In this document: one piece after another, positions 1-7,766 of the stretch
How the letters are laid out: every line of letters begins with the position of its first letter
Numbering within the stretch: the first letter of the stretch is position 1
NCBI RefSeq assembly: GCF_003416895.1
Contig: NZ_QVIO01000002.1
Location: 744,001 to 808,000, forward strand
Direction of reading: 5' to 3'
From: Duganella sp. BJB476
GTDB lineage: Bacteria; Pseudomonadota; Gammaproteobacteria; Burkholderiales; Burkholderiaceae_D
DNA: 64,000 bases
Program-made: the position numbers and the translations under genes
Notes under the pieces: generated by a model
Databases searched by the model: none
What the model was told of the DNA's origin: nothing
What the model saw: only the letters and a program-made list of their open reading frames with translations

Positions 1-345
1 GGATCCGGCGGCGGTGTGGCCTGCGTGATGGCTTGCGGGGCTTGCGGTTGCTGAATCGGCTGCTGAATCGGCTCCGGCGCGGACGGCAGCAGCGTCATGC
101 GCGGTGCGGCCGGCTCGCGGATGGGTTTGGGCTGTGCCGCAGCCTTGGGCGCCGGCGGCTTCAGCGGCGCCAGGATGTACGTGATGGCCTCATGGCGGCC
201 CACAGATGCCGCCAGAGGCCGCTCAGGCGTGCGCCAGCCGATAAACGCCAGCAAATGCGCGCCGGCGATCAGCGCCAGCCAGCCACGGCGACGCCAGGCC
301 GGCGCCCGGTTCAGGGTATGCAGTTCGATGATGCGCCCTCGACAT
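1..345 (-). CDS. Proline-rich TonB-like membrane-anchored protein, N-terminal part, probable 5' frameshift
   Basis: The minus strand has a stop-free frame from about 323 down to the window edge. It encodes a short basic head (IIELHTLNRAPAWRRR), one hydrophobic segment (LALIAGAHLLAFIGW) and a Pro/Ala/Gln-rich stretch, the layout of TonB-like energy transducers or other single-pass periplasm-spanning proteins. The function is not established because the C-terminal domain lies outside the window. The only ATG (343-345) is one base out of frame with this reading frame. Removing one base of the CCC at 336-338 would join it as MSRRIIELH. Otherwise translation would have to begin at a rare codon such as CTG 323. 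Either the start is non-standard or the gene carries a one-base frameshift. Confidence 0.5.
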
Positions 346-362
346 TGATTTTAAGTCAACGG

Positions 363-391
363 ATTCTGCGGCGCAGTCCCCTCCCCGTCAA
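363..391 (-). promoter_or_regulatory. Candidate sigma70 promoter for the left-edge gene
   Basis: On the minus strand TTGACG (386-391) lies 17 bases from CAGAAT (363-368). Transcription would start near 356, only about 11 bases before the ATG at 345, so the message would have almost no leader and no Shine-Dalgarno sequence. The placement just after the nusB terminator fits a separate transcription unit. Confidence 0.35.
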
Positions 392-398
392 ACCCAAA

Positions 399-433
399 TA
401 AAAAAAAGCCACCACAAGATACCTTGGGTGGCT
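399..433 (-). terminator. Rho-independent terminator of the rib-nusB unit
   Basis: On the minus strand AGCCACC pairs with GGTGGCT, extended by CAAG/CTTG across one bulged base, with an ATAC-type loop. A run of eight T follows. It sits about 20 bases after the nusB stop and would end the riboflavin-nusB transcript. Confidence 0.9.
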
Positions 434-454
434 TCTGACAGTACCAGACGCTGC

Positions 455-925
455 TTAGCGTTTTTTGTCGGCGGCGACTTCGTCCGGGCGAACCTTGGCG
501 GCCAGCTTGTCCAGCACGCCGTTGACGTATTTGTGGCCGTCGATACCGCCGAAGGACTTGGTCAGCTCGACCGCTTCGTTGATGACGACGCGGTACGGGA
601 TTTCCAGGTTGTTCTTCAGTTCGAACGCACCGATCAGCAGCACTGCGTGCTCGATCGGCGACAGCTCGCCCACGCCGCGGTCGACCAGCGGCGCGAAGCT
701 TTCGCGCAGCGCTACCGAATCCTTGATCGCGCCGTACAGCAGCACCGTGAAGTGGTCGCCGTCGGCCTTGTCGAAGCCGTGCGCGGCGCGGATGTTGTTG
801 ACCACGGTGGATGCGTCTTCATTGTTCAGCAGCCACTGATACAAACCCTGCAACGCAAACTCACGCGCGCGGTGGCGCGGCGTACGGTTCTTGCTAGGGT
901 TGGCGTGCAAAATTTTATCTGTCAT
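455..925 (-). CDS. nusB: Transcription antitermination factor NusB
   Basis: 156 residues, close to the usual NusB length of about 140-160. NusB is an all-helical RNA-binding protein that pairs with NusE (S10) at boxA during rRNA antitermination. The N-terminal RHRAREFALQGLYQWL, the central VDRGVGELSPIEHAVLLIGAFEL and the C-terminal VINEAVELTKSFGGIDGHKYVNGVLDKLA region are characteristic; the last is the most conserved part of the family. It follows ribH by about 85 bases on the same strand, the standard ribH-nusB order in proteobacteria, and is followed directly by a strong terminator, so it is the last gene of the unit. Confidence 0.96.
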   Translation of the reverse strand: MTDKILHANPSKNRTPRHRAREFALQGLYQWLLNNEDASTVVNNIRAAHGFDKADGDHFTVLLYGAIKDSVALRESFAPLVDRGVGELSPIEHAVLLIGAFELKNNLEIPYRVVINEAVELTKSFGGIDGHKYVNGVLDKLAAKVRPDEVAADKKR

Positions 926-1009
926 GGTTATACCTGTTCTTAAATACTTACAAAATCCGGCTCAGTGCGCCGGCGCATACCGGCACACTGCGCCGTTTCC
1001 TACCTGTTC

Positions 1010-1498
1010 TTACTCGTCGTCGCCCTGGTCCTGGCTCAGCTCTTCCAACGCGATGGTCAGATTGGCCATCTCCACCGCCACGCGCGCCGCATCGGCGCCC
1101 TTGACGGCCATGCGGGCTTCGGCCTGCTCGTCGTTCTCGGTGGTCAGGATCGCGTTAGCGATAGGAATACCATAATCCAGGCCGATGCGGGTGATGCCGG
1201 CGCCCGATTCGTTCGAGACCAGCTCGAAGTGGTAGGTTTCGCCACGGATCACCGCGCCCAGCGCGATCAGCGCGTCGAATTGCTGCGACTCGGCCATCTT
1301 CTGCAGCACCAGCGGCACTTCCAGCGCGCCCGGCACGGCCACGTGCAGCACGTCTTCGTCGGCCACGCCCAAGTGCTTCAGTTCCGCCAGGCAGGACGCC
1401 AGCAGGCCGTGGCAGACATCTTCGTTAAAACGGGCTTGAACGATGCCGATGCGCAGACCGTCGCCGGACAAATTGGTTTCGTAGCTTCCTACAGTCAT
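1010..1498 (-). CDS. ribH: 6,7-dimethyl-8-ribityllumazine synthase
   Basis: 162 residues. The enzyme condenses 5-amino-6-ribitylaminouracil with 3,4-dihydroxy-2-butanone 4-phosphate in the penultimate step of riboflavin synthesis. Family motifs are present in order: QARFNE (residues 21-26) with the substrate-stacking Phe, PGALEVPL (56-63), [12 protein letters not shown] (81-92) with the catalytic His at 90, and the C-terminal [13 protein letters not shown] segment. The short acidic tail is unremarkable. It lies about 26 bases after ribBA and upstream of nusB, so it is probably co-transcribed with both. Confidence 0.97.
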   Translation of the reverse strand: MTVGSYETNLSGDGLRIGIVQARFNEDVCHGLLASCLAELKHLGVADEDVLHVAVPGALEVPLVLQKMAESQQFDALIALGAVIRGETYHFELVSNESGAGITRIGLDYGIPIANAILTTENDEQAEARMAVKGADAARVAVEMANLTIALEELSQDQGDDE

Positions 1499-1524
1499 GG
1501 AGTGCCTCTTGTGTGTTGGTTGAA

Positions 1525-2634
1525 TTAGTTAGGTTTGGCCATGTAGCCGGTCACTTCCAGATCGAAGCCCGTCATCGACGGCATCTTGCGCGGGCTGGCC
1601 AGCAGCTGCATCTTGCAGACGCCGACTTCGCGCAGGATTTGCGCGCCGATGCCGTAGCTGCGCAGGTCCATGCTGGCCGCGCGGCCTTTCGGTTTGGTTT
1701 CCGGCTTGCCCAGCGCGTCGAACTGGGCGAAGAACTGCTCCGCCGTTTCTTCGCAGTTGAGCAGCACGATCACGCCGCGCTCGGACGCCTTGACCGCCGC
1801 CAGCGACGACGACAGGTTCCACGAGTGGGTGGTCGCTTCCGATTCCAGGATGTCCAGGATGGATACCGGCTGATGCACGCGCACCAGGGTTTCCTTGCTC
1901 TTCTCGATATCGCCGTGCACCAGCGCCAGGTGGGCCGAGCCGCTCGGCTTGTCGCGGAAGGCGATCATGCGGAAGTCGCCCTGGGCGGTCTTGAGCGGAC
2001 GCTCGCCGATCTTCTCGACCAGCGACTCGTTGCGGCTGCGGTAGTGGATCAGGTCGGCGATGGTGCCGATCTTCAGGCCGTGTTCCTTGGCGAATTCCAG
2101 CAGGTCCGGCAGGCGCGCCATGGTGCCGTCGTCCTTCATGATCTCGCAGATCACGGAAGCCGGGGTCAGGCCGGCCATGGCGGTCAGGTCGCAGCCGGCT
2201 TCGGTATGGCCAGCGCGCATCAGCACGCCGCCCGGTTGCGCCTTCAGCGGGAAGATGTGGCCGGGCTGGACGATGTCCGACGGCTGCGTGTCCTTGGCGA
2301 CGGCGACCTGGATGGTCTTGGCGCGGTCGGCCGCCGAGATGCCGGTGGTCACGCCCTCGGCCGCTTCGATCGAGACGGTGAAATTGGTGCCGAAGGCGGT
2401 GCCGTTACGGGCCGACATCATCGACAGGTTCAGCTGGTCGCAGCGCTCTTCGGTCAGGGTCAGGCAGACCAGGCCGCGCGCATGCTTGACCATGAAATTA
2501 ATGGCTTCAGGCGTCACAAAGTCCGCCGCGAGCACCAGGTCGCCTTCGTTTTCCCGGTCTTCTTCATCGACCAGGATCACCATGCGGCCAGCGCGCAATT
2601 CGGCGACGATTTCTTCGGTGCTGGAAATTGACAT
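1525..2634 (-). CDS. ribBA: 3,4-dihydroxy-2-butanone 4-phosphate synthase with degenerate GTP cyclohydrolase II domain
   Basis: 369 residues. The N-terminal half (about 1-205) is a complete DHBP synthase, which makes the four-carbon unit of riboflavin from ribulose 5-phosphate. It has [12 protein letters not shown] (22-33) and the HTEAGCDLT motif (143-151). The C-terminal half aligns in outline with GTP cyclohydrolase II, but the zinc-binding Cys-rich segment after LVRVH reads [12 protein letters not shown] instead of the Cys-bearing sequence. The [10 protein letters not shown] segment near the end is kept. Cyclohydrolase activity is therefore unlikely, as known for RibB-type proteins of other betaproteobacteria, and an active RibA should be encoded elsewhere. 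No FMN riboswitch is visible upstream. Confidence 0.95.
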   Translation of the reverse strand: MSISSTEEIVAELRAGRMVILVDEEDRENEGDLVLAADFVTPEAINFMVKHARGLVCLTLTEERCDQLNLSMMSARNGTAFGTNFTVSIEAAEGVTTGISAADRAKTIQVAVAKDTQPSDIVQPGHIFPLKAQPGGVLMRAGHTEAGCDLTAMAGLTPASVICEIMKDDGTMARLPDLLEFAKEHGLKIGTIADLIHYRSRNESLVEKIGERPLKTAQGDFRMIAFRDKPSGSAHLALVHGDIEKSKETLVRVHQPVSILDILESEATTHSWNLSSSLAAVKASERGVIVLLNCEETAEQFFAQFDALGKPETKPKGRAASMDLRSYGIGAQILREVGVCKMQLLASPRKMPSMTGFDLEVTGYMAKPN

Positions 2635-2782
2635 TTTTAATCCTTTGTAGCGGAGCTAGAACAGGGCGCTATTTTAAAGGATTTACGCCCGCCCCACCGC
2701 AAAAGCCCGCTTTTATCCGCCAAATGGCCGGCTTTAGAAGGTGCCTTCTGGATTAATTGTCAATATTCCAGCACAAATCCAG

Positions 2783-3553
2783 CTATCCCCGGCCGGCCAT
2801 GACGCCGCCATCCACATCCCACACCGCCCCGGTGACCCACGACGCCTTGTCCGACAGCAGGAACATGATCGCTTCCGCGACGTCACGCGACGTGCCGACG
2901 CGGCCGATAGGATGGAAACTATTGAAACCCTGCAGCGCGCCATGCACCTCGGCCTTGGGGATGAACCCCTCATAGATCGGCGTCTCCACCACCGCCGGCG
3001 ACACGGCGTTGACGCGTATCCGGCGCGAAGCCAGCTCCATCGCCAGGTGCTGGGTCAACGCATGCAGGCCAGCCTTGGCCATCGAATAGGCGGACGACGG
3101 CGTCGCCGCGATCGCCTGCTTGCCCCACATCGAACCGATGTTGACGATGGCGCCCGGGCGACCAGCCGCCGCCAGATTGGCCGCCACCTTCTGGGTGACG
3201 AAGAAGAAGGCCTTGTTCAGCGCCTGGTACTGGTCGTAGTCCGCCTCGCCATGCTCGAGGAAAGGCTTGGGGAAGAACACACCGGCGGCATTCACCAGCA
3301 GGTCGATATCCTTGTGTCCGTCGTCGATGGCGTCCAGCAGTTGCTGCAAGCCTTGCGCGCTGCTTAGGTCAGCAACCAGCGCGGCAACCGTGCCCGATTC
3401 CGACAGCGCGGCGCGCGCCGCCTCCGTTTTCTCCGGGCGATGGCCGACAATTACCACACTCGCGCCCTGCTCCAGCGCCATGCGCGCCGTCTCCAGCCCC
3501 ATGCCACTGGTGCCGCCGACTACCAATAACTTCCTGCCATTCAATGTATTCAT
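2783..3553 (-). CDS. SDR-family NAD(P)-dependent oxidoreductase
   Basis: 256 residues from the ATG at 3553, which has a strong Shine-Dalgarno AGGGGG just upstream; an in-frame start 21 bases further out would lie inside the operator. Classical short-chain dehydrogenase features are present: the GGTSGMG nucleotide-binding turn near residue 13, the NAAG motif, and the catalytic SAYSMAK (Tyr/Lys) with a preceding Ser. The C-terminal [15 protein letters not shown] is typical. The substrate is not recognisable. A 16-bp palindrome (3569-3584) lies directly upstream and recurs before the neighbouring cupin gene, so this gene is probably controlled by the adjacent TetR repressor. Confidence 0.9.
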   Translation of the reverse strand: MNTLNGRKLLVVGGTSGMGLETARMALEQGASVVIVGHRPEKTEAARAALSESGTVAALVADLSSAQGLQQLLDAIDDGHKDIDLLVNAAGVFFPKPFLEHGEADYDQYQALNKAFFFVTQKVAANLAAAGRPGAIVNIGSMWGKQAIAATPSSAYSMAKAGLHALTQHLAMELASRRIRVNAVSPAVVETPIYEGFIPKAEVHGALQGFNSFHPIGRVGTSRDVAEAIMFLLSDKASWVTGAVWDVDGGVMAGRG

Positions 3554-3568
3554 GGATCCCCCTAAGTA

Positions 3569-3584
3569 TACCAACTAGTTGGTA
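3569..3584. promoter_or_regulatory. Palindromic operator upstream of the SDR gene
   Basis: TACCAACTAGTTGGTA is a perfect 16-bp palindrome lying 15 bases before the SDR start codon, where it would overlap the promoter or early transcript. A near-identical copy with one changed base is at 4916-4931 before the cupin-tetR pair. Two copies flanking a tetR gene fit its autoregulated operator; that assignment is inference. Confidence 0.75.
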
Positions 3585-3641
3585 GGTTTTTACAGCTAAA
3601 AAAAATGCCGACAGCCGCCGGCACGGAACGCCGTCGCCCAG

Positions 3642-4226
3642 TCAGGCCAGCAACGTCGATAAAAAAGTTTGCGCCACGCCGGCCGGGCCACGCGCGCCGC
3701 GCACCGAGCGGGCCACGATCATCGCCCCTTCCAGCGTGGCGAGGACAGCCTCCGCCAGCGCACGCGCTTCCGGCTGCACACGCAACTGCTGCGCGCGCTG
3801 GCCTTCAGCGATCACCATTGCCAGCCAATCGGTGTTGGCCTCGAAGAAACGCCCCACCTCGTGCGCCACGCCTTCCGGCAGCGAGTTGGCCTCCGCTCCC
3901 AGCATGCCGCAGACGCACAGGCGCTGCTCGGCGGCGAAGGTGTTTTCGAACAGCGTTGCGTAGGCCGTCAACCGGTCCTCCGCCTTGGCGTGCTGGACCT
4001 CGATACGCAGCAACTGCTCGCGAAAGCGATGCGTGTAGCGCTGCGCCACCGTCGTCGCCAGATCACCCTTGGTCGCGAAGTGATGGTGGATGCTGGGTTT
4101 CTTGATGCCGACCAGCTTGGCCACGTCATCGTAGGAAAAGCCGTTGTAGCCGCGTTCCTGGATCAGGCCTTCGGCAGCATCCACCACGCGCAGCGCGGAC
4201 TCGGACATCTCGGAAAAATGCTTCAT
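3642..4226 (-). CDS. TetR/AcrR-family transcriptional regulator
   Basis: 194 residues. The N-terminal TetR helix-turn-helix spans about residues 10-55 (VVDAAEGLIQERGYNGFSYDDVAKLVGIKKPSIHHHF in outline). The rest is a helical ligand-binding domain with a Cys-containing CVCGMLGAE segment. Its ATG directly abuts the TAA of the upstream cupin gene, so the two are translated from one message. The palindromes at 3569-3584 and 4916-4931 are the likely binding sites, giving autoregulation and control of the SDR gene downstream. The inducer is unknown. A small electrophile or aldehyde would fit the SDR and cupin partners, but nothing in the sequence shows it. Confidence 0.9.
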   Translation of the reverse strand: MKHFSEMSESALRVVDAAEGLIQERGYNGFSYDDVAKLVGIKKPSIHHHFATKGDLATTVAQRYTHRFREQLLRIEVQHAKAEDRLTAYATLFENTFAAEQRLCVCGMLGAEANSLPEGVAHEVGRFFEANTDWLAMVIAEGQRAQQLRVQPEARALAEAVLATLEGAMIVARSVRGARGPAGVAQTFLSTLLA

Positions 4227-4904
4227 TTACTGGCTTTCTTTGTGATCGGCAATCGGCAGGTGTCCGACTTTGACGAGGATGATACAGCCTTCACGGCTGA
4301 ACGGCTGATGCGCGCTCAGGTGCGGGCTACGCAGCCAGGTGCCGGCCGGATAGCGGCCGAACTCGTCTTCGAACACGCCTTCCAGCACGTAGATCTCTTC
4401 GCCGCCGTAGTGACGGTGCGGATTGAAGCGCGTGCCGGGCGCCCAGCGCACCAACGCCGTATGGCTGGCGCCGAACTCGGACAAGGGCATCACCGACAAG
4501 CCCGGCACCAGGCCCGGCAGCCACGCCGTGGAGCCGGTATCGATGCGCACAGCCTGCGTATCCTGCGGGTCCATGTGGCGCAGCTTGACCAGCAGCGTGC
4601 AGCCGCCGACCGAGCCCGGCGCATGCGATGACCCCGGCGGATTCTTGAGATAGGCACCCGCGCCGTAGCTGCCGGACTCATCAAAGAAATCGCCCTCCAG
4701 CACCAGGATCTCCTCGCCCAGCTCGTGCAGATGGCTGGGGAAGCTGCTGCCCGGCGCGTAGCGCACGATGGACGTGGCGCGCGCCACCTCGCCGCCGTCG
4801 CGCTCCAGCATCTTGCGCTGTATGCCCTGCGCGGGCGAGTCCACCCAGGGCAAGTCTTGCGACTGCACCACGGCACGCTGGCTGTAATCCGAGTGTATGT
4901 TCAT
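4227..4904 (-). CDS. Two-cupin-domain protein (ChrR-like cupin)
   Basis: 225 residues forming two tandem cupin barrels. The first (about 40-110) carries SSFPSHLHELGEEILVLEG, the second (about 145-215) carries TRFNPHRHYGGEEIYVLEG; each has the His-X-His...Glu pattern of metal-binding cupins. This arrangement resembles the C-terminal cupins of ChrR-type anti-sigma factors, but the zinc-binding anti-sigma N-terminal domain is absent, so a small-molecule dioxygenase-like or binding role is more likely than sigma control. It starts the cupin-tetR pair, with a palindromic operator 12 bases upstream of the ATG. Confidence 0.85.
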   Translation of the reverse strand: MNIHSDYSQRAVVQSQDLPWVDSPAQGIQRKMLERDGGEVARATSIVRYAPGSSFPSHLHELGEEILVLEGDFFDESGSYGAGAYLKNPPGSSHAPGSVGGCTLLVKLRHMDPQDTQAVRIDTGSTAWLPGLVPGLSVMPLSEFGASHTALVRWAPGTRFNPHRHYGGEEIYVLEGVFEDEFGRYPAGTWLRSPHLSAHQPFSREGCIILVKVGHLPIADHKESQ

Positions 4905-4915
4905 GAGATTTAATT

Positions 4916-4931
4916 TACCGACTAGTTGGTA
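4916..4931. promoter_or_regulatory. Palindromic operator upstream of the cupin-tetR genes
   Basis: TACCGACTAGTTGGTA matches the palindrome at 3569-3584 at 15 of 16 positions and lies 12 bases before the cupin ATG. A partial half-site (ATACTAGTC) follows at about 4935-4943. It is the probable second operator for the TetR protein. Confidence 0.72.
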
Positions 4932-4991
4932 GGTATACTAGTCGAGGCTTGGGACGTTGTCAACGCCCGGCGTGCCGGGCGTTGCAAGGCC

Positions 4992-5627
4992 TTACTTGCC
5001 GGCGGCGCCGACCGAGACCATGCGCTCGACGTAGCGGGCGATCAGGTCGATCTCCAGGTTGACCTGCTTGCCCACGACCAGATGCTTGAGCGTGGTCATG
5101 GCGATGGTGTGTGGGATCAGGTTGATCGAGAACTGGCAGACCAGGTCCTTGCCGGTGCCGATATCGGTCACGCGGTTGACGGTCAGCGATACGCCGTTGA
5201 CCACGATCGAGCCTTTGAAGGCCAGGAACTTGGCCAGCTCGTGCGGTGCTTCGATCACCAGCTCCCACGATTCGCCCACGCCTTCGAACTTGCGCACCAC
5301 GCCCAGGCCGTCCACGTGACCGGACACCAGATGGCCGCCCAGGCGCTCGTTGAGCGTCAGCGCCTTTTCCAGGTTCACTTCAGTCAGCGTGTCGAGGCCG
5401 ACGGTGCAGTTCAGGCTTTCGCGCGAGACGTCGACGCGGAAGCTGCTGTCGTCCTTCTCCACCACGGTCATGCAGGCGCCGTTGATGGCGATCGAGTCGC
5501 CCAGCGCGACGTCGGCCAGCGGCAGGCCGCCGGCGTTGATGTTCAGGCGCACGCCCGCGAACGAGCCGCCTTCCAGCGGCGTGACGGATTCGATTTTGCC
5601 GATAACGGCGACAATTCCAGTAAACAT
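4992..5627 (-). CDS. ribE: Riboflavin synthase, alpha subunit
   Basis: 211 residues from the ATG at 5627, chosen because riboflavin synthases begin with MFTGIV, seen here exactly; an in-frame ATG 33 bases upstream would add an atypical extension. The enzyme dismutates two 6,7-dimethyl-8-ribityllumazine molecules into riboflavin and the ribitylaminouracil. Two lumazine-binding barrels are visible, the first with NGACMTV, the second with LGGHLVSGHVDG and VVNGVSLTV. It follows ribD closely. The next rib gene, ribBA, is separated from it by the cupin/TetR/SDR module. Some authors call this gene ribC. Confidence 0.96.
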   Translation of the reverse strand: MFTGIVAVIGKIESVTPLEGGSFAGVRLNINAGGLPLADVALGDSIAINGACMTVVEKDDSSFRVDVSRESLNCTVGLDTLTEVNLEKALTLNERLGGHLVSGHVDGLGVVRKFEGVGESWELVIEAPHELAKFLAFKGSIVVNGVSLTVNRVTDIGTGKDLVCQFSINLIPHTIAMTTLKHLVVGKQVNLEIDLIARYVERMVSVGAAGK

Positions 5628-5637
5628 GTGAATGCTC

Positions 5638-6735
5638 TTAATGATGAGTGAATCGTGCAAGGATACGCAAATCTTCGCCGATCTGCTTAACCTCGTGAAA
5701 TTTCAGATGCTGCTTGAGCGACAGGTCGGTCAACGCCGGCAAGGCGAACATGCCCTGCGCATCGCCCAGCAGCGTCGGCGCCAGGTAGACCAGCAGCTCG
5801 TCCACGCAACCTTCGCGGATCATGGACCCGTTGAGCTTGCCGCCGGCTTCGACGTGCAGCTCGTTGATCTGGCGCCGGCCCAGCTCGCGCATCAGCTCGG
5901 GCAGGTCGACCTTGCCGGAGGCGTTGGGCAGCAGGATGATTTCCGCGCCCACCGCGCGCAGCGCCGTCTCCTTTTCAGGATCGGCCACCGCCGCCGCGAT
6001 CCAGGTGCCGCCGCCCTGCAAGACCTTGGCGGACGGATCGATGTCGAGCTTGCTGTCCACCACGATGCGGCGCGGCTGGCGCGGCGTTTCCACCGCGCGC
6101 ACATTGAGCTGCGGATCGTCGGCCTTGACGGTGCCGATGCCGGTCAGGATGGCGCAGGCGCGGGCGCGCCAGGCGTGGCCGTCGGCGCGCGCTTCCGGCC
6201 CGGTGATCCATTGGCTGACGCCGTTGTGCAGCGCCGTCATGCCGTCCAGGCTGGCGGCGGTCTTCATGCGCACCCACGGCAGGCCGCGCGTCATGCGCGA
6301 GAAGAAGCCGATATTCAGTTCGTAGGCCTGCCCGGCCAGCAGGCCGACGCTGACCTCGATGCCGGCGGCGGCCAGCTTGGCCATGCCCTGCCCGGCCACC
6401 AGCGGATTCGGATCCTCCATCGCCGCCACCACGCGGCCCAGGCCGGCGCGCACCAGCGCGTCCGAGCAGGGCGGCGTGCGGCCGTGGTGGTTGCACGGTT
6501 CCAGCGTCACGTAGGCGGTGGCGCCGCGCACGTCGTGGCCGCGCGCCTGCGCATCCTTCAGCGCCTGGATTTCCGCATGGTCGCTGCCGGCCTGCTGGGT
6601 CACGCCGGCGCCGATCACTTGTCCGTCGCGCACGATCACGCAGCCGATGTGCGGATTCGGCGAGGTGGTGTACAGCCCTTTGGCGGCCCACTCCAGCGCC
6701 AGCGTCATGCCTTCGAGATCGTTGTTGATGTTCAC
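5638..6735 (-). CDS. ribD: Bifunctional pyrimidine deaminase/reductase
   Basis: 365 residues. The N-terminal deaminase (about 1-145) has the zinc site HAE (53-55) with Cys 81 in EPCNHHGRTPPC and Cys 90. The C-terminal reductase (about 150-365) starts at WVRMKTAASLDGM and includes the NADPH-binding ITGPEARADGHAWRARACAI region. Together they convert 2,5-diamino-6-ribosylamino-pyrimidinone phosphate to the ribitylamino product, the second and third steps of riboflavin synthesis. It lies 7 bases after the fimT-like gene on the same strand, so transcripts from the pilin block can reach it, and 10 bases before ribE. Confidence 0.96.
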   Translation of the reverse strand: MNINNDLEGMTLALEWAAKGLYTTSPNPHIGCVIVRDGQVIGAGVTQQAGSDHAEIQALKDAQARGHDVRGATAYVTLEPCNHHGRTPPCSDALVRAGLGRVVAAMEDPNPLVAGQGMAKLAAAGIEVSVGLLAGQAYELNIGFFSRMTRGLPWVRMKTAASLDGMTALHNGVSQWITGPEARADGHAWRARACAILTGIGTVKADDPQLNVRAVETPRQPRRIVVDSKLDIDPSAKVLQGGGTWIAAAVADPEKETALRAVGAEIILLPNASGKVDLPELMRELGRRQINELHVEAGGKLNGSMIREGCVDELLVYLAPTLLGDAQGMFALPALTDLSLKQHLKFHEVKQIGEDLRILARFTHH

Positions 6736-6742
6736 GTTGTCC

Positions 6743-7300
6743 TTAGTCTATGGCACTGGTGCAGCTTGCTCCGTCCACCGCCGGATCGCATACGCGCACC
6801 CGGCCCAGCATATTGATTTTGATGTTGCGCGTATTGTCGCCATGCGTCAGCGACAGCGTGCCCCAGCGCGCGGCCAGGCTGTTGCTGGCGCTGCAAGCAC
6901 GCCCAGCACTATTATAAGCAAGATACTGAGTCGCCGCGCTCGACGAAAAGACCGTGGCGATGGTAACGCCCTCAGCGATCGGGCCATGCCGGAGCAGCAG
7001 CAACTCACCAGGATCGGGGCGGCGGTTGCCATTGTCATCGACAAACACCGTCCAGCCCAGGCGCCAGGCGGCGCCGGCAGGCTCCAGCGGCGCCAGCAAG
7101 ACCTGGCCACCGCGCGCGATGGCGTGCGAACGGGTCAGGTTAATGGCTGCCACCAGGTCATTGACGGCGATGCGCAATTGCTGGCGTTCCAGCGCGGCCC
7201 GGTAGTTCGGCACGGCGACGCCAAGCAAGATCGTAGCCAACAACAGCACGATCAATAATTCGATCAGGCTGACGCCGGCGCTGGAGGGATGGCCTCGCAT
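6743..7300 (-). CDS. GspH/FimT-family pseudopilin
   Basis: 185 residues. The N-terminus has a prepilin peptidase site: a short leader ending in Gly9, then VSLIELLIVLLLATILLGVAVPNY with the required Glu at +5. The C-terminal part resembles the GspH/FimT/FimU domain, with a conserved GRA-C-S segment and CDPAVDGASC near the end that could form a disulfide. FimT/FimU proteins are minor pilins that help prime type IV pilus assembly. The gene closes the pilV-W-X-Y1-E set and is 7 bases from ribD. Confidence 0.88.
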   Translation of the reverse strand: MRGHPSSAGVSLIELLIVLLLATILLGVAVPNYRAALERQQLRIAVNDLVAAINLTRSHAIARGGQVLLAPLEPAGAAWRLGWTVFVDDNGNRRPDPGELLLLRHGPIAEGVTIATVFSSSAATQYLAYNSAGRACSASNSLAARWGTLSLTHGDNTRNIKINMLGRVRVCDPAVDGASCTSAID

Positions 7301-7310
7301 CGTGTTTCCT

Positions 7311-7766
7311 TCAAGGCCAGCAGTGGACGGACGGTCCGGTCGCCAGGCGCAGGCCGCTGCTGGTCAGCTTGAGTTGCCGGCAATCGTCGTCGCGAAAGCT
7401 GGCATCGACCAGCGCGGTGCCCGGCGTGGCGATCAACTGCACGCATTGCGAGATCAACTCGCCGTCACAGGCCTTGCCTTCGATTTCGTAGGCGCTGGTC
7501 GGCGCGCCGTTGCTGCTCCACCATTTGAACTGACGCGCCTCCGGGTCAGTGATGCTGGACGAGAAGGCGATGTAGGTATTGGCCTGCGTGAAAAACCGCT
7601 CTTCCTGCTGCATCAGTTGCAGCAGCGCAGCCTGCGCCTCGGAGCGCCGCGCACGGATCACGTGCTGCTGAAAACCCGGCATCACCTGCGCGGCAAGCAC
7701 GGCCAGTATGACCAGCACGATCAGCAATTCGATCATGCTGAAAGCCTGTCGGCGCGCGGGCATCAT
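7311..7766 (-). CDS. pilE: PilE-like minor type IV pilin
   Basis: 151 residues from the ATG at 7766, which overlaps the pilY1 stop (AAATGATG). The N-terminus MMPARRQAFSMIELLIV is a class III signal with Phe at +1 and Glu at +5, but the residue before cleavage is Ala instead of the nearly invariant Gly. The globular part carries two Cys pairs (CDGELISQC and DDCRQLKL...HCWP), the usual PilE minor-pilin pattern with a C-terminal disulfide loop. Its place after pilVWXY1 matches the minor-pilin operons of Pseudomonas and betaproteobacteria. Confidence 0.88.
   Translation of the reverse strand: MMPARRQAFSMIELLIVLVILAVLAAQVMPGFQQHVIRARRSEAQAALLQLMQQEERFFTQANTYIAFSSSITDPEARQFKWWSSNGAPTSAYEIEGKACDGELISQCVQLIATPGTALVDASFRDDDCRQLKLTSSGLRLATGPSVHCWP

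Noticed and set aside
1513..2631. 372-residue plus-strand frame opposite ribBA
   Set aside because: Shadow of ribBA; no domain is recognisable.
2635..2782. Possible FMN riboswitch upstream of ribBA
   Set aside because: None of the conserved RFN blocks is present on the minus strand; only a short AGAAGG-TG-CCTTCT palindrome is seen.
6753..6772. TGGCAC-containing sequence as a sigma54 site
   Set aside because: No TTGC at the required 5-base spacing. Similar TGGCAC hits at 33347 and 52935 also fail the GG-N10-GC spacing.
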